This document shows positions 36,416 to 45,300 of a DNA stretch of 64,000 bases, in pieces. The position numbers and the translations under genes are program-made. This DNA comes from Litoreibacter halocynthiae (GTDB taxonomy: Bacteria; Pseudomonadota; Alphaproteobacteria; Rhodobacterales; Rhodobacteraceae), in assembly GCF_004365635.1 (NCBI RefSeq), contig NZ_SOBH01000003.1, positions 646,345 to 710,344 of the forward strand, given 5' to 3'. The notes under the pieces were generated by a model, which worked only from the letters and a program-made list of their open reading frames with translations, ran no database searches and was not told the DNA's origin. Each line of letters opens with the position of its first letter. Positions within the stretch are counted from its first letter, which is position 1.

Positions 36416-37399
36416 ATGAAAAAGCTCCTCGAAGGTATCAAAGCAAATAACTTTGTGATCGTGGGGCGGGCGGGTATGGATTTTTTCCCTGATCCACCCG
36501 GCACCAAGACCGAAGATGGCGTGATGTTTACGGCGAGCCTTGGTGGCTCGTCGGCCAATATCGCGGCGGGGATCTGCAAGCTTGGGGGCAAGGCTGCTTT
36601 GGTCACGAGGGTCAGCGATGACAGTATCGGGCGCTATTGCGCGAACCAGTTGAAGCATTACGGGGTAGACACACGCTACGTGACGCCCGTTGGCGGTGAA
36701 TTCCGCAATTCGCTGGCCGTGTATGAAAGCCGTGTCGACGACCACCAGTCGGTCATCTACCGCAATGGCGCCGCCGATTTTCAGATGGATGAAAGCGACG
36801 TTGCTGCAGTGGATTACAGCCAGTATGGCGCGCTGATCACGGCGGGTACTGTCTTTGCGGCCGAGCCGTCGCGGACGGCCACCTTCAAGTCCTTCGCCTT
36901 GGCCAAGCAGGCCGGTTTGCCGATCATTTTTGATGTGGATTACCGCCCGTATTCATGGCCGTCCCCGCAAGTGGCGGAAGAGGTTCTGAGCCGCGCTGCG
37001 ACCGAGTGCGACATGATCGTGGGCAATGACGAAGAATTTGGCTTCATGGCCGGCGATATTTCCAAAGGCCTTGATAAAGCCCGCGCCTTGTCTGAAAGCA
37101 CGGCCAAAATCGTTGTGTATAAAATGGGCCACGAAGGAGCGATCACCTTTGCGCAAGGCTATGAAATTCGAACAGGTATCTATCCCGTCGAGGCGCTGAA
37201 GCCCACAGGTGCTGGTGACAGCTTCATGGCTGGAATGATGACATCTCTTGCCGAAGGGTATGAGCTGGAAGACGCAATTTTGCGAGGGTCTGCCTGTGCC
37301 TCAATCACAGTGTCGCGTCCCGGGTGTGCTCCGGCTATGGCTGATACACCTACACTCGACAAATTCTTGGCCGACCACCCCGGTCCAACCGACGCTTGA
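36416..37399 (+). CDS. iolC: 5-dehydro-2-deoxygluconokinase
   Basis: Phosphorylates 5-dehydro-2-deoxy-D-gluconate. It is a 327-residue PfkB-family kinase: IVGRAGMDFFPDP at the N-terminus, substrate block LGGSSANIAAGICKLGG, and the C-terminal signature PTGAGDSFMAGMM with the catalytic Asp. I chose the ATG at 36416 (MKKLLEGIKANNF); a longer frame from 36275 overlaps iolD and is not family-like. It lies 38 bp after iolD and 12 bp before iolB. Confidence 0.94.
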   Translation: MKKLLEGIKANNFVIVGRAGMDFFPDPPGTKTEDGVMFTASLGGSSANIAAGICKLGGKAALVTRVSDDSIGRYCANQLKHYGVDTRYVTPVGGEFRNSLAVYESRVDDHQSVIYRNGAADFQMDESDVAAVDYSQYGALITAGTVFAAEPSRTATFKSFALAKQAGLPIIFDVDYRPYSWPSPQVAEEVLSRAATECDMIVGNDEEFGFMAGDISKGLDKARALSESTAKIVVYKMGHEGAITFAQGYEIRTGIYPVEALKPTGAGDSFMAGMMTSLAEGYELEDAILRGSACASITVSRPGCAPAMADTPTLDKFLADHPGPTDA

Positions 37400-37411
37400 A
37401 GGAGCTTCTCC

Positions 37412-38254
37412 ATGCATATCGCCCCGTTTGACAACCAGAACAAACCGATCGTGGATGTCGAGGATCCGACCGTACCGCTGAACTATTTCAATATCGTCAA
37501 GCTGAAGAAAGGCGAGGCGTTTGAATATGCCGTTCCGGGATACGAGACCTGCATCGTACCGGCGACAGGCACAGTGGATGTCGATATCGAAGGCTTTAAG
37601 GCGGACGCGCTGGGGCATCGCGTCGAAGACGTCTGGGACGGCGAGCCGGAAGGCGTCTATGTGCCAACTGCGGCGCGCGCCACGATGGTGTGCCAGTCGG
37701 ATGAGGCCGAGGTGTTCGTTTGCGGTGCGCGTTATGACAAGGTGCTGGAGGCGTTCACCGTGCGGTCGGATGAGCTGGACAAGGTGCAATACGGGTCCGA
37801 CGACACCAAGACCCATCGCAAGATCAAACATATCCTTGGCACGAAGTACCACGACAAGGTGGGCCGCTTGTTGGTGTCAGAATTGTTTACTGTGGGGGAA
37901 GGGGGCTGGTCCGGATTTCCGAGCCACAAGCACGACACCGACCGCCTTCCCGACGAGACCCGCCATGATGAAACCTACAACTTCCGGTTCAAACCCAATC
38001 ACGGGTCCGGTGTGCAAATGCTTCAGCGTGAAGATGGCAAGGCCGGAGACGCCTACCATATCGTAGATGGATCGACGATCTGCATCGATAACGGATATCA
38101 CCCCTGCGCTGTATTGCCGGGATATCAGATGTATTACTTCACCATTCTGGGTGGTTTGTCACAGCGTTCGCTGGTCCAGTATTTCCAACCGTCTCATGCT
38201 TATCAGATCGAAACGATTCCGGGCATCAAGGACATGATCGCTAAGTTCAAATAG
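37412..38254 (+). CDS. iolB: 5-deoxy-glucuronate isomerase
   Basis: Isomerises 5-deoxy-D-glucuronate to 5-dehydro-2-deoxy-D-gluconate between the IolD and IolC steps. It is a 280-residue bicupin protein with metal ligands in FPSHKHDTDRLPDE and RHDETYNFRF, and with NGYHPCAVLPGYQMYY in the second half, all typical of IolB. GAAGGAG precedes the ATG. It is within the iol operon in the usual functional set. Confidence 0.94.
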   Translation: MHIAPFDNQNKPIVDVEDPTVPLNYFNIVKLKKGEAFEYAVPGYETCIVPATGTVDVDIEGFKADALGHRVEDVWDGEPEGVYVPTAARATMVCQSDEAEVFVCGARYDKVLEAFTVRSDELDKVQYGSDDTKTHRKIKHILGTKYHDKVGRLLVSELFTVGEGGWSGFPSHKHDTDRLPDETRHDETYNFRFKPNHGSGVQMLQREDGKAGDAYHIVDGSTICIDNGYHPCAVLPGYQMYYFTILGGLSQRSLVQYFQPSHAYQIETIPGIKDMIAKFK

Positions 38255-38308
38255 AGCGAACGCACTGCTCCGGCTGCACGCTGATTTCTACCTGACAAAG
38301 GATCGCCC

Positions 38309-39136
38309 ATGCCTCTCGTTACACTTGCTGAAGTTATGCAGCCCGCCAAAGCAGGCGGGTATGCTGTCGGGGGGCTGGTCACGCTAGGCTGGGAAGATAT
38401 GCGCGCCTTTGTGGCGGCAGCTGAAGCGGAAAACTGCCCGGTCATCCTGCAAGCCGGCCCTGGATGTCGTGCGCATACTCCGCTTCCGGTTTTGGGGGCG
38501 ATGTTTCGGTATTTGGCTGAAGCCGCCAGCGTGCCGGTCGTCGCTCATCTGGACCATGGCTATACGTTTGAGGAGTGCAAAGAGGCGCTGGATAGCGGGT
38601 TCACGTCCCTGATGTTCGACGGATCTCGCAAGCCGCTGAATGAGAATATCGCCGAAACCAAGGCCATCGCGGATATGGCCCATGCAGCCGGAATTTCGTG
38701 CGAGGGCGAGATCGGATTTGTGGGATACGCCGATGGCGAAAGCTCTGCGGGGACCGACCCGGAAGATGCAGCGCGCTTTGCCGCCGAAACTGGCGTGGAT
38801 GCAATGGCCATTTCGGTTGGGAATGTGCATTTGCAGCAGGACAAGGTAGGCGGACTGGACGAGGAACGGATCGCCGCCATTCAGGCTATGACAGATGTGC
38901 CGCTGGTGATACATGGCGGCTCTGGCGTTCCGGTGGAGCAACGCGGTCGCTTGGCGCGAACCACGAATATCTGCAAGTTCAACATTGGGACAGAGTTACG
39001 TATGGCATTTGGCGCGGCCATGCGCACGGCGGTGAATGCGGATAAGGACAGGTTCGATCGCGTATCAATCCTCAAGGAAACACACGATCCGATGGTGAAA
39101 GCGACGCGGGGCGTCCTCGCTGTTTTGAAAGGTTAA
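38309..39136 (+). CDS. iolJ: class II aldolase, 6-phospho-5-dehydro-2-deoxygluconate aldolase
   Basis: A 275-residue fructose-bisphosphate aldolase class II-like protein. Zinc and catalytic residues are visible in VAHLDHGYTFEECKEAL, CEGEIGFVG and VIHGGSGVPVEQ, with FNIGTELRMAFG near the phosphate site. In the iol context it should cleave 6-phospho-5-dehydro-2-deoxy-D-gluconate to dihydroxyacetone phosphate and malonate semialdehyde. It lies 54 bp after iolB and 4 bp before iolG. Tagatose or fructose bisphosphate aldolase is the sequence-level alternative. Confidence 0.88.
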   Translation: MPLVTLAEVMQPAKAGGYAVGGLVTLGWEDMRAFVAAAEAENCPVILQAGPGCRAHTPLPVLGAMFRYLAEAASVPVVAHLDHGYTFEECKEALDSGFTSLMFDGSRKPLNENIAETKAIADMAHAAGISCEGEIGFVGYADGESSAGTDPEDAARFAAETGVDAMAISVGNVHLQQDKVGGLDEERIAAIQAMTDVPLVIHGGSGVPVEQRGRLARTTNICKFNIGTELRMAFGAAMRTAVNADKDRFDRVSILKETHDPMVKATRGVLAVLKG

Positions 39137-39140
39137 GAAA

Positions 39141-40127
39141 ATGCTAAATATTGGTCTTTTGGGATGTGGACGGATAGGTCAGGTTCACGGGGCCACTTTG
39201 CGCAACATGACGACCGCGCGCGCTGCTGCGGTCTCCGATGCGGTACCAGCGGCAGCGGACGCGCTGGCCGCGTCGCTGGGGGCCAAGGTGATGAGCAGCG
39301 ACGAGATGCTGACTGACCCGACCATCGATGCGGTTGTGATCGGCACACCAACAACTACCCACTACGATTTGATCCATCAGGCCGCCGCGAACGGAAAAGC
39401 GATCTTTTGCGAAAAGCCGGTCGATTTGTCAGTGGAGCGGATCAAGGAATGCCTAAGCGCGGTCGACAGCGCTGGTGTGCCGTTCATGACAGCATTCAAC
39501 CGCCGCTTTGACCCGAATTTCGCGCATTTGGAACGCCAGATCAGAGATCAGGTTATCGGCAATGTCGAACTGGTCACGATCCTGTCGCGTGATCCGGCCC
39601 CACCGCCCATTGACTACATCAAAACGTCAGGCGGCATTTTCCGCGATATGATGATCCACGATCTGGATATGGCGCGCTTCTTGTTGGGCGAAGATCCGGT
39701 CGAGCTTCACGCGGTCGGCTCGAGTGTTGTTGATCCAGCCATTGGTGAGGCCGGCGATTTTGATACCGCGACAGTGACGCTGAAGACGGCAAGTGGCAAG
39801 ATTTGCCAGATATCAAATTCCCGTCGTGCGACCTACGGCTATGACCAGCGGATCGAGGTCCATGGCGAAAAGGGCTTGTTGCGTGCTGAGAACCAGCTTC
39901 AGCATAGTGTCGAACTCGCCAACGGGGAGGGGTATCGACGAGCGCCCACCGAGCCGTTTTTCCTTGAACGCTACGCGGCTGCATATCGTGCAGAGATGAC
40001 GCATTTCGTGGACACCATCGTTTCCGGAGGCGTGATGGCACCTACCGGCGTGGACGGCCTGAAAGCACAGATCCTTGCCGATGCCGCGAGTGAGAGTGCC
40101 CGTGACGGGTTGCTAAAGCAGGTTTAG
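39141..40127 (+). CDS. iolG: myo-inositol 2-dehydrogenase
   Basis: First catabolic step, oxidising myo-inositol to scyllo-inosose with NAD+. It is a 328-residue Gfo/Idh protein: [16 protein letters not shown] loop, [13 protein letters not shown] with the catalytic Lys at about 95, FNRRFDPNF and [18 protein letters not shown] with the active-site Asp-His pair. These match IolG proper better than the other two Gfo/Idh proteins in this cluster. It is the last intact gene of the plus-strand iol operon; relic genes follow directly. Confidence 0.93.
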   Translation: MLNIGLLGCGRIGQVHGATLRNMTTARAAAVSDAVPAAADALAASLGAKVMSSDEMLTDPTIDAVVIGTPTTTHYDLIHQAAANGKAIFCEKPVDLSVERIKECLSAVDSAGVPFMTAFNRRFDPNFAHLERQIRDQVIGNVELVTILSRDPAPPPIDYIKTSGGIFRDMMIHDLDMARFLLGEDPVELHAVGSSVVDPAIGEAGDFDTATVTLKTASGKICQISNSRRATYGYDQRIEVHGEKGLLRAENQLQHSVELANGEGYRRAPTEPFFLERYAAAYRAEMTHFVDTIVSGGVMAPTGVDGLKAQILADAASESARDGLLKQV

Positions 40128-40144
40128 TCACTGCGCTCAGTGGC

Positions 40145-40556
40145 GCTGTTTCGATTGTGGAAGGCGCCGCGAATATCGACTTTGTTCTGTTCCGTGATCG
40201 CTGGATGGTAGCTGAAAATACCTTCCGCCCGCCGTGGTATCACAAGAATATCATGTCGGAATTGATGGGCAACATTCACGGAATATATGACGACAAACCC
40301 GTCGGATTTATTCCGGACGGCATGTCTTTACACAATATGATGCTGCCCCACGGGGCTGACAAAAACATCTTTGGAGAGGCGTCGAGTGCGGAGCTTGAAC
40401 AGGCGTATTTGGCCAACACGATGAGTTTCATGTTCGAGACACGCTTCCCCAACACCTGACAAAGTTTGCTGCGGATGAGGCCCCTCTACAGGACAATTAC
40501 ATTGATGCTGGACTGATCTGGATCAGAAATTCGACGGCACAATCGGCAAGAAATAG
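40145..40556 (+). pseudogene. hmgA: homogentisate 1,2-dioxygenase, C-terminal relic
   Basis: From about 40157 one frame encodes the catalytic C-terminal part of Hmg[36 protein letters not shown] and [13 protein letters not shown], ending [10 protein letters not shown] at a premature stop (40457-40459). Another frame continues KFAADEAPLQDNY, and a third gives [11 protein letters not shown] with a TAG at 40554-40556, so at least two frameshifts are present. The first roughly 330 residues are absent. It is adjacent to a fahA relic, so a tyrosine/homogentisate degradation operon once stood here. Confidence 0.85.
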
Positions 40557-40567
40557 AGGAAAAGGCG

Positions 40568-41192
40568 TTGCCGTCGAACTGGCTGCATCTTCCGACCGGT
40601 TACAACAGGCGCGCGTCTTTTGTTGCCGTGTCGGGGAAGGACATTCACCGCTCATGGGGATAATTGAAGGGGCCAGATGATGATGTGCTGCGCTGGAGGC
40701 CATCGCAGCGGTTCGACATAATACTCAAACTCGGTACGATTGTCGGTCAGTCCTCGGAATATCAACCGCTGAGCCCGTTTCAGGCCAAAGCAACGGGGAC
40801 CCCTATCAGTCCTTGGATTGTAATAGCGGGTGGGTTGGCTTCGTTTCGCTGTTATGCGCCGGCACGCGGCAAAGAACTGTTGCAGCATCTGCGCGAGACG
40901 GCCCCGATGCTGTTCGATATCGATCTTGAGATTATGCGAACGGCACTCCGATCGTACAAGACGAACTACAATACAATGTACTATTCCGCTGCTCAGCAGC
41001 TTGCGTATCACACCACAAGTGGGTGTCAGATGCAGGTGGGTGACTTGCTTGGAACGGGAATCATTTCAGAGCCCGAAAAAAGCCTATGTGGAAGCCTGTT
41101 GGCATTGCCGCCATGGTGACGGGTACCAGATCGGATTTGGCGATTGCTCGGGTACGCTTCTTCCCGCACTCGACGATCCATTCGGACGCTGA
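40568..41192 (+). pseudogene. fahA: fumarylacetoacetase relic
   Basis: The frame starting near 40568 reads [16 protein letters not shown], then [10 protein letters not shown], an in-frame TAA, and LKGPDDDVLRW. It continues to EYQPLSPFQAKATGTPISPWIV, LFDIDLEI, and NTMYYSAAQQLAYHTTSGC, all hallmarks of fumarylacetoacetase. Internal segments are deleted (the metal-site DWSARDIQ region before EYQPL), and the C-terminus IGFGDCSGTLLPALDDPFGR is reached only after a frame change. The gene is dead, lying next to the hmgA relic. Confidence 0.85.
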
Positions 41193-41336
41193 ATCATGCA
41201 AGGCCCGTGGAGTGGTGAGGCAGATTGAAGATGGGCACCGTGCCGAGTACTGTGATGCAGTTGCCATGGACCGAGACGGACAACCTGCGCTGTCAGCGGC
41301 CATAAAAACCGAATTCGTTTGGAAGAAAGCTCCTAT

Positions 41337-42023
41337 ATGAAACGCTCACGCATAAACGAAATTCTCGCGACCTCTGACGAGATGATCCGGTCATATGGTT
41401 TCGTTCTTCCGCCATTCGCCTATTGGTCACCGGACGAATTCAAGCAAAAGAGCAAAACCGCCCTACATGTGATCGACTCCCGCTGTGGCTGGGACATTAC
41501 CGATTACGGTGCTGGCCGGTTTGAAGAAATGGGCTTGTTCCTGTTTACACTTCGCAATGGGCTCCTTGCTGATCTGCGAAGCGGTGGTGGCATGTGCTAC
41601 GCCGAAAAGCTGTTGATTTCGCGGCAGGACCAACTGTCTCCAATGCACACCCATGTGATCAAGGCCGAGGACATCATCAACCGTGGTGGGGCGACGTTGA
41701 TCATCGAGCTTTATGGCTCAGACGACGACGGGGCTTTCGCCGAGGATCAGGGCGGCACGGTCTGGTGCGATGGAATCCGACGCGACTATGCCGCCGGTGA
41801 AAAACTACGCCTCGCCCCCGGAGAAAGTGTGACGCTGCGGCCCGGTGATTGGCACGCGTTCTGGGGGGAGGGCGGTGACGTTCTGGTCGGCGAGGTCTCG
41901 ACAGTGAACGATGACGAGACCGATAACATCTTCCGAGAACCTATCGGACGATTTGCGACGATTGATGAGGACGTTGACCCTATGCACTTACTGGTCAGCG
42001 ACTATAGGGCGTGGCTCGGTTAA
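41337..42023 (+). CDS. D-lyxose ketol-isomerase-like cupin
   Basis: A 228-residue cupin protein of the D-lyxose/D-mannose isomerase family. The metal-binding set is in place: His-His-Glu in PMHTHVIKAED, and the distal His in RPGDWHAFWGE. Family enzymes interconvert D-lyxose with D-xylulose (and some mannose with fructose). I chose the ATG at 41337; a codon 18 bases earlier is less likely. It is downstream of dead genes rather than in a clear operon, and its relation to the xylA and iol operons is uncertain. Confidence 0.82.
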   Translation: MKRSRINEILATSDEMIRSYGFVLPPFAYWSPDEFKQKSKTALHVIDSRCGWDITDYGAGRFEEMGLFLFTLRNGLLADLRSGGGMCYAEKLLISRQDQLSPMHTHVIKAEDIINRGGATLIIELYGSDDDGAFAEDQGGTVWCDGIRRDYAAGEKLRLAPGESVTLRPGDWHAFWGEGGDVLVGEVSTVNDDETDNIFREPIGRFATIDEDVDPMHLLVSDYRAWLG

Positions 42024-42028
42024 GCGGG

Positions 42029-43036
42029 TCAGATTGCCCCGCCGTCGACACCCGGCCCCGTCCTAAATCGTTCTCTATAAACGCCCGGTGCGACATTGCG
42101 GCCTCTCATGAGTGCGCGGCGCAGTCTTTCATCATCGAAGAATCCACAACGGTTGGCGATGACAGTTAGGGGAAGTTCGGATTCTTCCAAAAGGCGGCAC
42201 GCTGCGTCGACGCGGAGCGCCTCAACGGCCTTCGCCGGAGAAACGCCAATGTGCTGCTTATAGCGGCGCGCGAAGTTTCTTGGGCTCATTCTGACCTGCT
42301 CGGCCAGTGTTTCAACCGAGAGGTCGGAGGTCAGATTGTCAGATATCCAAATGTTTAGATCGCCAAACTTACCCGTGGAATCCCCGATTTGTTGTTGCAG
42401 CGGTCCGCTGAACTGGGATTGCCCGCCGGGCCGCACCAGATAACACACCAGCGAACGCGCGAGTTTCAGTGCATACTTTCGGCCGATATCTTCGGCAACC
42501 ATTGCAAGGCTCATGTCGATACCGGCCGTCACACCCGCAGAGGTCCAGATGTCGCCATCCTTGATATAAATAGCGTCTTTTTGGACCGTGATATCTGCGA
42601 ATGCATCCTTAAGGCGATCACACGAGTCCCAATGCGTTACTGCCGACCGTCCAACCAGAAGTCCCGCTTTTGCTAGGATGAATGCACCTGTGCAAACCGA
42701 CCCCAAGCGGCCTGTCCTTGCGGCGAGATCGCGAATTTGTTCAATAAATACGTCGTCTTCGGCAGCGACGGGGGCACCAGCACCACCTGCGACGATGACT
42801 GTATTAATCTGATTGCCTTTAAGGGAAGAAATAGGGTCAGTCGCCACCGGAAGAACTGCATCGGACGGAATAGCTCCTCCATTGGCGGAGACAACTTTCA
42901 AATCATATTGTCCGGGGGATATCTGATTTGCGTCCGCGAAGACCTGCATCGGTCCGGTGATATCCAAAAGCTTGAGGTTCGGGAAAACAACGAACGCGAC
43001 AAGTTTGGCAGAAATAGAGGTCATATTGTCATTCAT
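42029..43036 (-). CDS. GlxA-type AraC-family regulator with DJ-1/PfpI domain
   Basis: A 335-residue regulator. The N-terminal DJ-1/PfpI-like domain spans about 8-190, with the nucleophile-elbow segment GSVCTGAFILAKAG. Two C-terminal AraC helix-turn-helices follow (LSVETLAEQVRMSPRNFARRYKQHIG and LPLTVIANRCGFFDDERLRRAL). Such GlxA-like activators often control catabolism of small amines or aldehydes. It converges on the lyxose isomerase gene with only 5 bp between stops. Starts at 43036 or 43024 are both possible. Target unknown. Confidence 0.88.
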   Translation of the reverse strand: MNDNMTSISAKLVAFVVFPNLKLLDITGPMQVFADANQISPGQYDLKVVSANGGAIPSDAVLPVATDPISSLKGNQINTVIVAGGAGAPVAAEDDVFIEQIRDLAARTGRLGSVCTGAFILAKAGLLVGRSAVTHWDSCDRLKDAFADITVQKDAIYIKDGDIWTSAGVTAGIDMSLAMVAEDIGRKYALKLARSLVCYLVRPGGQSQFSGPLQQQIGDSTGKFGDLNIWISDNLTSDLSVETLAEQVRMSPRNFARRYKQHIGVSPAKAVEALRVDAACRLLEESELPLTVIANRCGFFDDERLRRALMRGRNVAPGVYRERFRTGPGVDGGAI

Positions 43037-43088
43037 GACAAGGACTGACGCTGTAGTCTAGCCGATATGATCACCGAAAGGACAAGCG

Positions 43089-43361
43089 ATGCTAATTCTC
43101 AAACCGAACTGCGAATGCTGTGACAGCGATTTACCACCCGATGCGCTAGACGCCCGCAGCTGTACCTTCGAGTGTACGTTTTGCGCGGATTGCGCTGAAA
43201 ACCACTTTAACAACGTGTGCCCCAACTGCGGCGGGGAGCTTCTACGCAGGCCAATTCGTCCGGTCAAAATGCTTGAAAAATACCCTGCCTCAAGCAAGCG
43301 GTTCGTGAAAGACCATGGATTTTGCAAACCCGCAGAACGCGTACAGGGAAATGCGAGGTGA
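43089..43361 (+). CDS. DUF1272 cysteine-rich small protein
   Basis: A 90-residue protein whose first 60 residues match the DUF1272 pattern. CECCDSDLPPD begins it, followed by CTFECTFCADCAENHFNNVCPNCGGELLRRP. The paired CxxC motifs suggest a zinc ribbon. An AAAGGA site precedes the ATG. It is divergent from the GlxA-type gene. Its 3' end overlaps only remnants of a pseudogene frame. Function of the family is unknown. Confidence 0.85.
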   Translation: MLILKPNCECCDSDLPPDALDARSCTFECTFCADCAENHFNNVCPNCGGELLRRPIRPVKMLEKYPASSKRFVKDHGFCKPAERVQGNAR

Positions 43362-43381
43362 TACTATTTACTGCTCCAGAT

Positions 43382-43842
43382 TTACTCTTTGTAGCTTGGA
43401 AGTTGCGTAAGCGCATTTCGTAGTGCGTCGCCCCAATCGCTAGATACGCCTTAGTAATATGCATCGTCAGCCTCAGTACGAGGTTTGTTATCCACCTTGA
43501 AACTGTCGCCAACATAGACCTGCAGGTCGAGCGGCAATCCGACGGACAGGTTCGCTTTGATCGTTGAATCGAACAAAACGAGAGCAGTTTGATTGTGTCT
43601 TCAATACTCATCTCAGGATCATAGACACGGGCCAAAATAGGCTTTCCGTACTTGGCCTCGCCGATTTGAAAGAATGGGCTGTCTTCGGTGATCTCAATGA
43701 AATTGCCTTCTGAATAGATCAAGAAAAGGGTCGGTTTCCCACCCTTGATCTGACCACCCAAAATTACGGATGCTTTAAATTTCGAAGACGCTTCCGGCCC
43801 TTCAGACACCCCCCACAAGCCGGATTGTGGTTTTCGCGTCAC
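43382..43842 (-). pseudogene. proteasome-type protease (COG3484) remnant
   Basis: The minus strand encodes the C-terminal half of a bacterial proteasome-like peptidase: ASVILGGQIKGGKPTLF, SEGNFIEITEDSPFFQIGEAKYGKPIL and DPEMSIEDTIKLL. A frameshift then moves the match to another frame (VLFDSTIKANLSVGLPLDL, YVGDSFKVDNKPRTEADDAYY). An in-frame TAA follows before GVSSDWGDALRNAL, and the final stop is at 43382. The catalytic N-terminal half is missing. Three independent lesions make it a clear pseudogene. Confidence 0.85.
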
Positions 43843-43891
43843 TGGAATTCTGAAACGGAGGTCTAGATAAAACGGGTTCCGAGGGCAGCTG

Positions 43892-44974
43892 CTACTCCGG
43901 ACGCGTTGCCGGATTTTCGTTCGACGACAGAAAACTGCCCATAACCGTCAAGCTCTCGAAGTTGTCACAGACAACTTTGAACACCAGCAAAAACGGAACC
44001 GCCACGATCACACCGGCAATACCCCAAAGCCAGCCCCAGAGAACCACTGTCAGGAAAACGGCAACGATATTGAGCTCCATCCGTCGACCCACGATGTAAG
44101 GCGTGACGAACTGGGCTTCCGAAGAAGTAAGAACTTGATAGGAAATCGGAGCCAGAAGAGCGTATGAAAGGCTGTCAAACGTTACGATCGCGTAGGCAGC
44201 CACGAGCACTGTTCCGACAATGCCGCCCAAGACGGGGAGGTAGTTGAGCAGGAACGCGGCGATGCCCCAGATATAAGCGTATTCAAGCCCGATCATCCAC
44301 ATCGCAAGCCCAACCGCGATACCCAGCCCTGCATTAATGAGCGTGATGGTCAGGAGGTAGCCCGAGACTTGCCGTTCGATGTCGTATACAGTGCTCAAGG
44401 CGCGCTTCTTTCCGCTAAGCGTTGGAAATGCCTGGGTTAGCTTGCGGTAAAACAAATCGCCTGAGGCAAGTAAGAACAGAGCCAGTATCAATGCCACAGC
44501 AATTGTGGTGGCCGTACTTGCGGCGATCGTGACAGCTGAATTTAGCAGGCTTGGAGGTTTGACTGCGACCGCTTGAACTGTGACGTCTGTGTCGCTCGCG
44601 ATTTTCTCGATATCTTTCGATGTTTTCTGTACGGCCTCCAGCGTTTCGCTGACACCGCTCAATTTGTATCTAAGTTGGCGTAACAGAGATGGCGCATCGT
44701 CGGTCCACTCCGAGACTGTCCCGCCTGCAAAAAACACGACGAACCCGATGCCGGACGCCGCGAACAAAATAAGCAGAACAGCAGATATTGCCGCGGGAAG
44801 TCCGGTGCGTTGAATGGCTCTATTCACCGGGCTCAAGGTCAGCGCGATAAGGAACCCCAAGAGAATTGGTAAGATTAACTCCCGAGCGAAATAGGCGACC
44901 ACAAAGAACGACAGGGTCGTTAGCACTACAAGGCTGCGGCGTATCGCTCTTAGGTCTGATCGCGCATCGGCCAT
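43892..44974 (-). CDS. AI-2E family transporter (PerM/TqsA-like)
   Basis: A 360-residue membrane protein with about eight helices in the arrangement of the AI-2 exporter superfamily: paired N-terminal helices (FFVVAYFARELILPILLGFLIAL), a soluble helical stretch at 85-150, then helices with YIWGIAAFLLNYLPVLGGIVG and VVLWGWLWGIAGVIVAVPFL. It sits 9 bp downstream of a 24-residue membrane peptide gene and shares its EcfG-type promoter, making it a probable stress-regulon member. Substrate unknown; some relatives act as sodium-proton antiporters. Confidence 0.9.
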   Translation of the reverse strand: MADARSDLRAIRRSLVVLTTLSFFVVAYFARELILPILLGFLIALTLSPVNRAIQRTGLPAAISAVLLILFAASGIGFVVFFAGGTVSEWTDDAPSLLRQLRYKLSGVSETLEAVQKTSKDIEKIASDTDVTVQAVAVKPPSLLNSAVTIAASTATTIAVALILALFLLASGDLFYRKLTQAFPTLSGKKRALSTVYDIERQVSGYLLTITLINAGLGIAVGLAMWMIGLEYAYIWGIAAFLLNYLPVLGGIVGTVLVAAYAIVTFDSLSYALLAPISYQVLTSSEAQFVTPYIVGRRMELNIVAVFLTVVLWGWLWGIAGVIVAVPFLLVFKVVCDNFESLTVMGSFLSSNENPATRPE

Positions 44975-44983
44975 TCTGAAGGT

Positions 44984-45058
44984 CTAGCGTAGACCGAGAA
45001 ACGACAAGATTGCCAGAACGACAACGACAAGGCCAACGATGTAAATAATGCGGTTCAT
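44984..45058 (-). CDS. 24-residue single-helix membrane peptide
   Basis: MNRIIYIVGLVVVVLAIL followed by SFLGLR: one hydrophobic helix with basic ends. A strong GAAGGAG ribosome site lies 6-8 bases ahead of the ATG, and an EcfG-type promoter lies upstream, so expression is well supported. It is 9 bp before the AI-2E transporter gene on the same strand. Similar very short peptides occur in alphaproteobacteria, from memory. The role is unknown, perhaps modulation of a membrane protein under stress. Confidence 0.75.
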   Translation of the reverse strand: MNRIIYIVGLVVVVLAILSFLGLR

Positions 45059-45104
45059 AAATTTTCTCCTTCAATGCGACGGCGTATCCGTGCTTCGGAA
45101 AGGT

Positions 45105-45130
45105 AACGTCAGGGGGTGACGATTGGTTCC
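45105..45130 (-). promoter_or_regulatory. EcfG-type promoter for the membrane peptide/AI-2E operon
   Basis: On the minus strand GGAAC (complement of 45126-45130) is separated by exactly 17 bases from CGTT (45105-45108), matching the alphaproteobacterial general-stress sigma factor consensus GGAAC-N16/17-CGTT. The ATG of the peptide follows 47 bases downstream. Confidence 0.82.
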
Positions 45131-45247
45131 ACAGAAACCCTATTTGTTCGTCGAACATCTGAAGCTTGGCGCTAGATTATTGGCCATGGGATCCAATTTT
45201 GGAGAGACAACTTACCAGTACAGAAATGAAATTTTTAAACCTTTCCG

Positions 45248-45272
45248 GAACCAAACCGTGCCTTTGGCGTTG
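45248..45272 (+). promoter_or_regulatory. EcfG-type promoter for the PLDc_N protein
   Basis: GGAAC at 45248-45252, a 16-base spacer, and CGTT at 45269-45272 on the plus strand. The downstream ATG at 45301 has an AGGAG site. Together with the divergent site 118 bases to the left, this makes the intergenic region a two-way stress promoter region. Confidence 0.82.
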
Positions 45273-45300
45273 TGAGGTATACGCAAACAGGAGAGCGATT

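Noticed and set aside
41193..41336. Possible thioesterase-like fragment before the lyxose isomerase gene
   Set aside because: A frame reads ARGVVRQIEDGHRAEYCDAV, which hints at a hotdog fold, but the match is too weak to call.
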